Source: Amycolatopsis solani (GTDB lineage Bacteria > Actinomycetota > Actinomycetes > Mycobacteriales > Pseudonocardiaceae). Taken from it: a DNA stretch of 64,000 nucleotides. The notes beneath the pieces are model-generated. The model did not search any database and was not told the origin of the DNA. It saw only the letters and a list, made by a program, of their open reading frames with translations. A program made the translations under genes and the position numbers. The number at the start of each line of letters is the position of its first letter. Position 1 is the stretch's first letter. Of this stretch, positions 48,070 to 54,569 are shown one piece after another. The stretch is taken from positions 1,674,001 through 1,738,000 of the forward strand of contig NZ_JAWQJT010000003.1 of the NCBI RefSeq assembly GCF_033441515.1, in the 5' to 3' direction.

Positions 48070-49002
48070 GTGGCCAAGATCGCGGTGACCCGGTGGATTC
48101 CCGACGACGCGGTGAAGGTGCTGGCCGAAGCGGGTGACGTCGTGGTGTCGCCCGCCGACCGGCCGCTCGCGCCGGACGAGCTGCACGAGTTCGTTTCCGG
48201 CGCGGACGCCGTGGTCGGGATGCTGCACGACCGGCTCGACGGCCCGCTCGCCGACGCCGCCGGGCCCGGACTGAAGGTGGTCGCGAACGTCGCGGTCGGC
48301 TACGACAACGTCGACGTCCCGGCGCTGGCGGAACGCGGCGTCGTCGTGACGAACACGCCGGGCGTGCTCACCGACGCGACCGCCGACCTCGCCTTCGGCC
48401 TGCTGCTCGCCGTCACGCGGCGGCTCGGCGAAGGCGAACGGCTGCTGCGCTCGCGGACGCCGTGGTCGTTCCACCTCGGCTTCCTGCTCGGGTCGGGCCT
48501 GCAGGGCAAGACGCTCGGCATCGTCGGGTACGGCCAGATCGGCCGGGCGGTGGCGAAGCGCGCCGAGGCGTTCGGCATGACGATCGTCCACTCGGGACGG
48601 TCGAGCCAGGGTTCCGTTCCCTTCGGGGAACTCCTGGCGCGCTCGGACGTCGTTTCGCTGCACTGCCCGCTGACGCCGGAGACCCGGCACCTCATCGACG
48701 CGGCCTCGTTGCGCGCCATGAAACCCAGTGCCTACCTGGTGAACACCACGCGAGGCCCGGTCGTGGACGAAGCCGCGCTGGCCGACGCGCTCGAGGCCGG
48801 GGAGATCGCCGGCGCCGCGCTGGACGTGTTCGAAAAGGAACCCGAGGTCGAACCGCGGCTGCTCGGCCGCGACGACGTCGTGCTGAGCCCGCACCTCGGG
48901 TCCGCGACGGTCGAAACCCGCACCGCGATGGCCGTGCTCGCCGCCCGCAACGTCGTGGCGGTGCTCGCCGGGCGGGCCCCGCTGACGGAGGTGAAGCCGT
49001 GA
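48070..49002 (+). CDS. D-isomer-specific 2-hydroxyacid dehydrogenase (glyoxylate/hydroxypyruvate reductase type)
   Basis: The 310-residue NAD(P)-dependent enzyme has the dinucleotide motif GIVGYGQIGRAVAKRAEAFG, the catalytic Arg in NTTRGPVVDE (near 227), Glu in the EKEPEVEPRLL region and His in SPHLGSATVETR (near 274). Coupling to a glycerate kinase gene (GTGA overlap) argues that it reduces glyoxylate, hydroxypyruvate or tartronate semialdehyde to a glycerate-type product. The GTG start at 48070 begins the conserved region directly. Confidence 0.88.
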   Translation: MAKIAVTRWIPDDAVKVLAEAGDVVVSPADRPLAPDELHEFVSGADAVVGMLHDRLDGPLADAAGPGLKVVANVAVGYDNVDVPALAERGVVVTNTPGVLTDATADLAFGLLLAVTRRLGEGERLLRSRTPWSFHLGFLLGSGLQGKTLGIVGYGQIGRAVAKRAEAFGMTIVHSGRSSQGSVPFGELLARSDVVSLHCPLTPETRHLIDAASLRAMKPSAYLVNTTRGPVVDEAALADALEAGEIAGAALDVFEKEPEVEPRLLGRDDVVLSPHLGSATVETRTAMAVLAARNVVAVLAGRAPLTEVKP

Positions 49003-50117
49003 CCAAGGTCGTGATCGCGCCCGACAAGTTCAAGGGCAGTCTCACCGCGGTCGAGGCCGCGGAAGCCATCGCACTCGGCGTCCGGGATGCCTTGCCGGAC
49101 GCCGAAGTCGTCTCGTGCCCGGTCGCCGACGGCGGCGAAGGCACCCTCGACGTCCTCGAAGCGGCGGGAGCCCGGATCGTCCGGCTGTCGGTCCGCGGCC
49201 CGCTCGACGAGCACGTGAAGGCGCGGTACGCGGTACTCGACGGCACCGCCTACATCGAATCGGCGCGCGCGTGCGGGATCGAATTCGTCGACCCCACTCC
49301 GGAAACCGCGCTGGCCGCGCACACGTGGGGCGTCGGCGAACTGCTGATGGACGCGCTGATGCACGGCGCGAAGCGGCTCGTGCTGACGGTCGGCGGCACG
49401 GCGAGCACCGACGGCGGCGCCGGGATGCTGGGCGCGCTCGGCGCCGGCGTGCTGGACGCGTTCGGCGCGCCGGTCGGGCTCGGCGGCGGGACGCTGACGC
49501 GGGTCGCGTCCACCGAACTGGCTCCGGTGCGGGAACGCCTGGGAGGCGTCAGCGTCGCGGTCGCGACCGACGTGACCAACCCGCTGCTGGGCCCGTCGGG
49601 GGCCGCCGCCGTGTTCGGGCCGCAGAAGGGGGCGGGGCCCGAACAGGTGGCGCTGCTCGACGAGGCGCTGGGCCGGTGGGCGCACGCGCTGCAGGTCGGC
49701 GGGGCGCCGGATGTTTCCCGCGTGCCGGGCGCCGGCGCGGGTGGCGGCGTCGCGGCCGGGGCGATCGCCGGGCTGGGCGCGACGGTCGAGTCGGGGTTCG
49801 ACCTGATCGCCGGGCTGACCGGGGTCGACGCCGCGTTGATCGGCGCCGACTTGGTGATCACCGGTGAGGGGTCGCTCGACGAGCAGAGCCTGAACGGCAA
49901 GGCGCCGGCCGGGATCGCGGAGCGGGCGCGCGGGATTCCGCTGCTGGCGCTCGCGGGACGGATTCAGCTCGACGAAGCCGGGCTGGCGCGGCTCGGTGTG
50001 GTGGGGAGCAGTGCGTTGATCGAGCACGCCTCGTCGGTGGAGGAGGCGCAAGCGAACGCGCCGGAGTTGCTGCGGGCTTGTGCGGCGGAGCTGGTGCGGG
50101 AGTGGCGGTCCCGGTAG
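48999..50117 (+). CDS. Glycerate kinase (GlxK/GarK family)
   Basis: The 372-residue kinase phosphorylates D-glycerate. The family signature at the N-terminus is VVIAPDKFKGSLTAVEAAEA, followed by CPVADGGEGTLDVL, then VGGTASTDGGAGML near 130 and the ITGEGSLDEQSLNGKAP block near 290. The GTG start overlaps the stop of the reductase gene, so the pair forms a short glyoxylate/glycerate route. The gene ends just before a long palindrome. Confidence 0.92.
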   Translation: MTKVVIAPDKFKGSLTAVEAAEAIALGVRDALPDAEVVSCPVADGGEGTLDVLEAAGARIVRLSVRGPLDEHVKARYAVLDGTAYIESARACGIEFVDPTPETALAAHTWGVGELLMDALMHGAKRLVLTVGGTASTDGGAGMLGALGAGVLDAFGAPVGLGGGTLTRVASTELAPVRERLGGVSVAVATDVTNPLLGPSGAAAVFGPQKGAGPEQVALLDEALGRWAHALQVGGAPDVSRVPGAGAGGGVAAGAIAGLGATVESGFDLIAGLTGVDAALIGADLVITGEGSLDEQSLNGKAPAGIAERARGIPLLALAGRIQLDEAGLARLGVVGSSALIEHASSVEEAQANAPELLRACAAELVREWRSR

Positions 50118-50130
50118 CGGCCGCCGCGAC

Positions 50131-50183
50131 GACGTGAATGACTCATTCCTGTCGCCGGATGACATGAATGAGTCATTCACGTC
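50131..50183. terminator. 23-base near-perfect hairpin between convergent genes
   Basis: GACGTGAATGACTCATTCC-TGTC (50131-50153) pairs with 50161-50183 with a single mismatch around a 7-base loop. It lies 13 bases after the glycerate kinase stop and 57 bases before the end of the convergent HesB-like gene. It has no T-run, but position and stem strength suggest a bidirectional terminator. Confidence 0.78.
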
Positions 50184-50239
50184 ATCGGAAACCGGGTGAA
50201 CGGACCTCTCGCCGCGCTGCGAAAGGTCCGTCCCCCGGG

Positions 50240-50533
50240 TCAGCTCGTGTGCTGGGGCAGCACCGCGAAAGCGACTCCGCCCGCTTCGTCCTCCTGGACG
50301 TCCAGCACCTTGTCGTCGAGCAGCGCCGCTGCCTGGGGTTCCAGGAATACCTTCGGTCCCTCGTCGACGCCCAGGACGCTGTCACCCTCCGCGGGCTCCG
50401 GCGCCACCGACAGGGCCAGCTGGGCACTTTCCCCGTCGGCGTTCTGGACTGCCAGGCGGAGTCCGGCGTCGCCGTCCCCCTGGCTGGTCAACGCGGTGAT
50501 CGCCTCGGCGGCGGCTTCGGTCACGGTCAGCAT
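50240..50533 (-). CDS. HesB/IscA-fold protein lacking the cluster-binding cysteines
   Basis: From the ATG at 50533, with GGAAGG 6 bases ahead, this 97-residue protein reads MLTVTEAAAEAITALTSQ and then shows the A-type iron-sulfur carrier core (KVFLEPQAAALLDDKVLDVQ, then GGVAFAVLPQ). No cysteine is present anywhere, so it cannot bind an iron-sulfur cluster as IscA does. Such proteins are often labelled Fe-S assembly proteins in actinobacteria. A structural or regulatory role is more likely, but unknown. Confidence 0.8.
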   Translation of the reverse strand: MLTVTEAAAEAITALTSQGDGDAGLRLAVQNADGESAQLALSVAPEPAEGDSVLGVDEGPKVFLEPQAAALLDDKVLDVQEDEAGGVAFAVLPQHTS

Positions 50534-50614
50534 CTTCGGCCTTCCCTTCGTCGCGGTCCGATGCACTGGTGCCCCACGCTAGGGGCGTCCGAACGGACGC
50601 GCAGTCTGAGCGGA

Positions 50615-51025
50615 TCAGCCCTGCCGGGCCTCGCGGATGGCGTCGGCCACCGAGCCGCCCGCGTAGTCCGCTCGCTCGCCCGGATCCGGGTCCGCGTGGC
50701 GGTGCGGCACCTCGTCTTCCGGGGTCACCGGCTCGAAGTCCGGCGGGGCGTCTTCGATCGTCTCGTCGAGCTCCGCCGCCGGCGTCGCGGCGAGCGGCCG
50801 CTCCGGGACCGGCTCCGGTTCGGTGTCCGGCTCCTCCTCGGCCAGGCGCTGCTCGATCGGCTCGCCCTCGCGGATCTCGCTCGGCGTGGTGCCGTAGCGG
50901 TTCGCGGCGCTCCAGTGCTCCGGCGGCTCGACGCCCGCTTCGAGCGGGTCCACGCGCAGCTCGTCCTCGTCCAGCGCTTCGCTCGGGCTCAAGCTGTCGG
51001 GTTCGACCGAGTCACGGTCACTCAC
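50615..51025 (-). CDS. DUF5709-type acidic protein
   Basis: The 136-residue, very acidic and probably disordered protein contains the characteristic block DEDELRVDPLEAGVEPPEHW followed by RYGTTPSEIREGEPIEQRLA. This matches the DUF5709 family of actinobacteria, whose function is unknown. The GTG at 51025 begins the ORF. It lies upstream of the HesB-like gene on the same strand, separated by 81 bases. Confidence 0.78.
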   Translation of the reverse strand: MSDRDSVEPDSLSPSEALDEDELRVDPLEAGVEPPEHWSAANRYGTTPSEIREGEPIEQRLAEEEPDTEPEPVPERPLAATPAAELDETIEDAPPDFEPVTPEDEVPHRHADPDPGERADYAGGSVADAIREARQG

Positions 51026-51139
51026 CAGTCGTCTCCTCGCGCTCGGAAGTCGTCATCCCCCGTGACCTACCCCGGACGCCGGGGCGCCGAAACCCGGGCG
51101 GTGTCGCCGGGATCACATTTCTTCAACTGGTTTAACACA

Positions 51140-51168
51140 TTCACAAGTTTGTGAACGCAAGGTAGGTT
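51140..51168 (+). promoter_or_regulatory. Promoter and palindrome of the gtrA-like gene
   Basis: TTCACA (51140-51145), 17 bases, TAGGTT (51163-51168), then 7 bases to the ATG: a good -35/-10 pair placed for a leaderless transcript. The perfect inverted repeat TTCACAAGTTTGTGAA (51140-51155) covers the -35 box, a typical place for a repressor operator. Confidence 0.65.
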
Positions 51169-51175
51169 GGGGATC

Positions 51176-51649
51176 ATGGCCACCACCAGGTGCGCACCGG
51201 GACACCGGCTGCTCGCCACCGACCCGGACCGGCACCACGAGCTCGGCACGCACGCGGCGTGGTACCTCGTCGCCGGCGTCGTGACGACCGGCGTCCAGGC
51301 CGTCCTCTTCCTCGTGCTGCGCGACGAGCTCGGCTCCCAGTTCGCGAACCTGGTCGCGATCGCGCTCACCACGGTCGGCAACACCGAGTTCCACCGCCGC
51401 GTCACCTTCGCCGGGCGACGCAGCAACGCCGGGAAGCGGCACCTGCAGGACCTGCTGACGTTCGCCTTCTACGCCGGCTACGGCTCGGCGGTACTGGCCC
51501 TGCTGGACGCGCTCGTCGACCGGCCGACGTCGTGGGAGGAGACCGGCACGCTGCTGCTGGCCAGCTTCGTCGGCGGCTTCGTGCGGTTCGCGGTGCTCCG
51601 CTGGTGGGTGTTCGCGCACCGGACAGCCGTCACCGCGCACAGCGGCTAG
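51176..51649 (+). CDS. GtrA-family membrane protein
   Basis: The 157-residue protein with four predicted helices is of the GtrA/flippase-accessory family, which helps move lipid-linked sugars across the membrane in cell-wall or O-antigen glycosylation. Helix signatures include AAWYLVAGVVTTGVQAVLFL near the N-terminus, VGNTEFHRRVTFAGR in the cytosolic loop, and VRFAVLRWWVFAHR at the end, which are typical positions. The ATG has no ribosome-binding site but a -10 box 7 bases upstream. The last 35 bases of the gene are repeated at 52831. Confidence 0.87.
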   Translation: MATTRCAPGHRLLATDPDRHHELGTHAAWYLVAGVVTTGVQAVLFLVLRDELGSQFANLVAIALTTVGNTEFHRRVTFAGRRSNAGKRHLQDLLTFAFYAGYGSAVLALLDALVDRPTSWEETGTLLLASFVGGFVRFAVLRWWVFAHRTAVTAHSG

Positions 51650-51653
51650 CGTC
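51615..51653. repeat. 39-base direct repeat, left copy (end of the gtrA-like gene)
   Basis: This segment begins CGCACCGGACAGCCGTCACC and ends AGCGGCTAGCGTC. It is repeated at 52831-52869 with one difference (A to G). The left copy encodes the last residues HRTAVTAHSG and stop of the GtrA-like protein. The right copy would encode the same tail with one Thr-to-Ala change. Between them lie the palindrome and the IS. Confidence 0.95.
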
Positions 51654-51673
51654 GGCTGACCCCGGACCCCAAT

Positions 51674-51724
51674 CGCCCCAATGTGGCGTTCGGTGCGTCA
51701 GACGCACCGAACGCCACATTGGGG
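51674..51724. repeat. Long palindrome interrupted by the IS
   Basis: CCCCAATGTGGCGTTCGGTG-CGTC (51676-51699) and its exact complement (51701-51724) are separated by a single base. When the IS and one copy of the ATT duplication are removed, the arms extend by CG on each side (51674-51675 with 52811-52812), giving 26-base arms. Its original place after the gtrA-like gene suggests a terminator. Confidence 0.88.
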
Positions 51725-51825
51725 TTGTTTCATCGTGGTTGTGACTGGTCGAAGGGGTCGGGCAGAGCCTGTTTCGCTGACACAGCGGCAAGTCGCGGCG
51801 GGACCGGCGTGGCGGCCCGGACATA

Positions 51826-51881
51826 GGTGAAGCCCTCGGCACGATCGAGATGTGAGTCAACAACCCGCCGAGGGCTTCACC
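51826..51881 (+). promoter_or_regulatory. Hairpin surrounding the first transposase start codon
   Basis: GGTGAAGCCCTCGGC (51826-51840) and GCCGAGGGCTTCACC (51867-51881) are exact complements. The GTG at 51852 lies in the 26-base loop and a second in-frame ATG (51885) lies 4 bases after the stem. In a transcript entering from outside the IS this stem would form early and could limit transposase translation. Confidence 0.6.
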
Positions 51882-52745
51882 CCCATGTCCTACCAGGTCA
51901 CCCTTCCCCTCTCCCGCTCGACCCTGCAGATGCTGGCCGAACTGATCCGCGCCCATCGCCGTCAGCTGCGGTCCCGCTGGCGCAAAGCCACCCCCGCCGA
52001 ACAGGCACTCGTCGTCCTCGCCGTGCTGCGCCACGACCCGCGCCTGGCCCACCTCGGGGCCGGCATGGGCGTATCGGCATCCACGGTGCGGCGGTGGCTG
52101 CTGGAAGCCATCACCCTGCTCGCCGCCCGCGCGACCCGCCTGAACCGGGTGCTGCGTCGCCAGGCCGCCCTTGGCGAGGCGGCGGTGGTGCTGGTGGACG
52201 GCACCCTGATCCGGACCCGCCGCCGCACCGGCCGGGCCAACCGGGCCCACTACAGCGGCAAACACAAACAGCACGGCCTGGTCGTGCTCGCCCTGACCGA
52301 CCAGACCGGCAGGTTGCTGTGGGTGTCGGCGGCACTGCCCGGGCGGACGGCTGACATCACCGCCGCCCGCCGGCTGGGTCTGCGGGAGCGGCTGCACGAG
52401 CACGGTCTGCCCCCGGCCGGGGACAAAGGCTTCCAGGGCTGGCACAAAGACGTCCGCACCACCCGCGACTGCCCGGCCTGCGAGGGCCGGTGCGAGCAGA
52501 TCGTGCTGACCCCGTTCAAAGCCGAAGCGAACAGGCCGCTCACGAAGGCCCAGAAGCAGGCAAACGCCGTGTTCGCGGCGATGCGGTGCGCGGTTGAGGG
52601 CGGCTTCGCCGCCCTCAAACACTGGCACATCCTCGACAAACTCCGCCTCGACACCCGCCACGCCACCACCTTGCTGCGGGCTCTGCTCGTGCTGACCCAG
52701 CACGAGCAAAGCGTCCGCGACGCAGCCCGGTCCAGCACCCCTTGA
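51852..52745 (+). CDS. IS5-family DDE transposase
   Basis: The 297-residue transposase (286 from the ATG at 51885) has an N-terminal helix-turn-helix-like region (LAHLGAGMGVSASTVRRWLLEA). The DDE_Tnp_4-type catalytic domain follows: first Asp in VVLVDGTLIRTRR, second Asp in PAGDKGFQGW and Glu in CAVEGGFAALKHW. No frameshift is present, so it should be functional. A cysteine pair (RDCPACEGRC) lies between the second and third catalytic residues. The start is uncertain because neither codon has a good ribosome-binding site. Confidence 0.9.
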   Translation: MSQQPAEGFTPMSYQVTLPLSRSTLQMLAELIRAHRRQLRSRWRKATPAEQALVVLAVLRHDPRLAHLGAGMGVSASTVRRWLLEAITLLAARATRLNRVLRRQAALGEAAVVLVDGTLIRTRRRTGRANRAHYSGKHKQHGLVVLALTDQTGRLLWVSAALPGRTADITAARRLGLRERLHEHGLPPAGDKGFQGWHKDVRTTRDCPACEGRCEQIVLTPFKAEANRPLTKAQKQANAVFAAMRCAVEGGFAALKHWHILDKLRLDTRHATTLLRALLVLTQHEQSVRDAARSSTP

Positions 52746-52830
52746 CCGTTACCAGACCGGATCAACACACCGTGACCAGCCCAAACCACGATGAAACAAC
52801 CCCATTGGGGCGCATCCCCGGCCGACGCCT

Positions 52831-52869
52831 CGCACCGGACAGCCGTCGCCGCGCACAGCGGCTAGCGTC
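52831..52869. repeat. 39-base direct repeat, right copy
   Basis: This is the second copy of the segment at 51615-51653, with 38 of 39 bases identical. It ends a few bases before the DUF202 gene and contains TAGCGT (52863-52868), which may serve as the -10 box of that gene, 8 bases before its GTG. It still reads as the tail of the GtrA-like protein but is detached from any gene body. Confidence 0.95.
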
Positions 52870-52876
52870 TGCAGGC

Positions 52877-53230
52877 GTGGCCACGGACGACATCAAGCCC
52901 CACGCCGGCGGGGCCGAACCCGACTACCGGTTCACCCTCGCCAACGAACGGACCTTCCTCGCCTGGCTTCGGACCGCCCTCGGCCTCCTCGCAGGCGGCG
53001 TCGCCGTGCACCAGCTGGTGCCGTCGCCGGCCGCGGCCAGTGCCGTGCTCGCCGGGCTGTGCGTCGTGCTTGCCGCCGTCCTCGCCGCGACCGCGTACCC
53101 CCGGTGGCGGCGCGTGCAGGTCGCGATGCGGGCCGGGGAGCCGCTTCCGCGGAGCCTGATGATCCTCGTCCTGACCGGCGGGCTGCTGACCCTCATCGTC
53201 GCCGCCGCCGTGCTGCTGGTCGTCTCGTGA
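52877..53230 (+). CDS. DUF202 (YidH-type) membrane protein
   Basis: The 117-residue protein begins MATDDIKPHAGGAEPDYRFT and has the DUF202 hallmark LANERTFLAWLRTALGLLAG followed by three helices in total. The function is unknown; E. coli YidH and vacuolar transporter chaperone membrane domains share this fold. The GTG start follows the duplicated 39-base segment by 7 bases. A second DUF202 gene follows 70 bases later, and the two may pair as a complex. Confidence 0.85.
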   Translation: MATDDIKPHAGGAEPDYRFTLANERTFLAWLRTALGLLAGGVAVHQLVPSPAAASAVLAGLCVVLAAVLAATAYPRWRRVQVAMRAGEPLPRSLMILVLTGGLLTLIVAAAVLLVVS

Positions 53231-53300
53231 CGCCGCGAATACCGCTTCCTCGCGATTATCACCAGGTCAGAAATACCGTCATGCGCCCTCGGGACGGGTC

Positions 53301-53597
53301 GTGAACCCCGCTCGCGGCGCCCAAGCCGAGCGCACGGGCCTCGCTTGGCGACGCACCGCGCTGGCGTCCGCCGCCTGCACGGTACTGCTCCTGCATTCCG
53401 CCGCCCAGCGCCATTGGGGTGTCGCCCTCGTCCCCGTTCTGCTGTCCGCGGGCACGTCTGCCCTGCTAGCGGCCATCGGAACACTGCGCGAACGGGCCTT
53501 GCGGGCCCCCGAACCGGGGCCGGCGCACCCCGCGTTGCCCGCGATCGCGTCGCTCGCCGTGACCGTCACTGCCACTTCCGTGGCGATCCTGCACTGA
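53301..53597 (+). CDS. Second small DUF202-type membrane protein
   Basis: The 98-residue protein starts at a GTG and reads MNPARGAQAERTGLAWRRTA, a recognisable version of the DUF202 N-terminal motif (ERTGLAWRRT), then three hydrophobic segments ending SLAVTVTATSVAIL. A pair of divergent DUF202 proteins, a longer and a shorter one, side by side is a common arrangement in actinobacteria. Role unknown. Confidence 0.82.
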   Translation: MNPARGAQAERTGLAWRRTALASAACTVLLLHSAAQRHWGVALVPVLLSAGTSALLAAIGTLRERALRAPEPGPAHPALPAIASLAVTVTATSVAILH

Positions 53598-53851
53598 AGA
53601 GTGAAGTCCGCACATCCTGAAACCGATTAATCGCAATGTGCGGGGGCTGGTCGCGAGAACATCACGGTCGCTCCTGCGAACGGGGTATTGGTCGTTGAAA
53701 TCTGGACTGACCGCCATCGAGGTGCTTACGATTACCCAGCGTCGCACGGATCGCAGATCAACCCGGATCTCCCGGAGTATCTGCAACCGGAAAGTCACGG
53801 AGAGTGGAGTCCCCCGGCAGCGGCGGTCGAGGGTCGGCCGGGGAGACGACC
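53598..53851 (+). promoter_or_regulatory. Leader and control region of the sigma-factor gene
   Basis: This 254-base stretch holds no convincing gene. CCGCACAT (53608-53615) and ATGTGCGG (53636-53643) form an 8-base stem, and a second perfect palindrome CGATTAATCG (53624-53633) lies inside the loop. The outer stem could end the DUF202 transcript; the inner dyad looks like an operator. A GGGAGA ribosome-binding site precedes the sigma ATG. Promoter boxes are not clear. Confidence 0.45.
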
Positions 53852-54508
53852 ATGACAGCACCGCCGAGTACCACCGAAGAACCCGCTTCGGACGTTCGCG
53901 ATTATCGCACTCCGGAGTCATTGCCGAGGCCCAGCGGGCGCCTCACCAAGGAGGACCTCGACCCCCTGGTGAAGGACGCGGGCGAGGGGAACCCCGCGGC
54001 GATCCACTCCCTGCTCCAGATGATCGAGCCGGTCGTGGTCCGCTACTGCCGCGCGCGCATGGGCGGGCGCGACCTCTCCTACCTCTCGGCCGACGACGTC
54101 GCCCAGGAAGTCTGCCTCGCGGTGTTGAAGGCCCTTCCCGATTACCAGGACCGCGGCGGCTCGTTCCTCTACCTCGTGCACGCGATCGCGGCCAACAAGG
54201 TCGCCGACGCCTACCGCGCCGTCGCCCGCGACCGCTCCGAGCCCGTCCCCGAGCTCCCGGAGCGCCCGCTCGTCGCCGGCAACGAGCCCGAGTCCCACGC
54301 CCTGCACCTCGACCTCGGCGCGCGCCTCGGCCGGCTCCTCGCCTCGCTGCCGCGGGTGCAGCAGGAGATCCTGACCCTGCGCATCGCCGTCGGCTTCTCC
54401 GCGCAGGAGACCGCCGAAGCGCTCGGCATCTCGCCGGGCAACGTGCGCGTGACGCAGCACCGCGCGCTGACCCGCCTGCGCGGCATGATCAGCGACGACG
54501 AGTTCTAG
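53852..54508 (+). CDS. ECF RNA polymerase sigma factor, ShbA/SigD-like
   Basis: From the ATG at 53852 this 218-residue sigma factor has region 2 (VVRYCRARMGG, then SADDVAQEVCLAVLKALPDY) and region 4 (LPRVQQEILTLRIAVGFSAQ, then EALGISPGNVRVTQHRALTRL). The DDVAQEVCLAVL and NKVADAYRAVARDR blocks are those of the ShbA/SigD group. In Streptomyces ShbA drives transcription of the principal sigma gene. No anti-sigma factor gene is adjacent. If orthologous, this would be a growth-linked global regulator; the orthology is inferred from motifs only. Confidence 0.85.
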   Translation: MTAPPSTTEEPASDVRDYRTPESLPRPSGRLTKEDLDPLVKDAGEGNPAAIHSLLQMIEPVVVRYCRARMGGRDLSYLSADDVAQEVCLAVLKALPDYQDRGGSFLYLVHAIAANKVADAYRAVARDRSEPVPELPERPLVAGNEPESHALHLDLGARLGRLLASLPRVQQEILTLRIAVGFSAQETAEALGISPGNVRVTQHRALTRLRGMISDDEF

Positions 54509-54520
54509 ACCTCCCGAGCG

Positions 54521-54569
54521 GCGGGCGGGGAAACCTCTTTTACCCCCTGGAAGAGGTCTCCCCGCCCGC
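54521..54569. terminator. Long hairpin between the sigma gene and the convergent amidohydrolase gene
   Basis: GCGGGCGGGGA (54521-54531) pairs with TCCCCGCCCGC (54559-54569). After one mismatch, ACCTCTT (54533-54539) pairs with AAGAGGT (54551-54557) around an 11-base loop. It contains the stop and last codons of the minus-strand amidohydrolase and starts 12 bases after the sigma stop. T-rich positions near the loop do not form a classic tail. Confidence 0.75.

Larger units (their letters stand above)
51721..52803 (+). mobile_element. IS5-type insertion sequence with 3-base target duplication
   Basis: The 1083-base element has ends GGGGTTGTTTCATCGTGGTT on the left and the complement of the same 20 bases on the right. 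Matching continues with mismatches to about 30 bases. ATT flanks both ends (51718-51720 and 52804-52806), a 3-base target duplication fitting IS427/IS1031-like members of the IS5 family. It encodes one intact DDE transposase and looks complete. The four G at the left end are shared with the palindrome arm. Confidence 0.88.
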
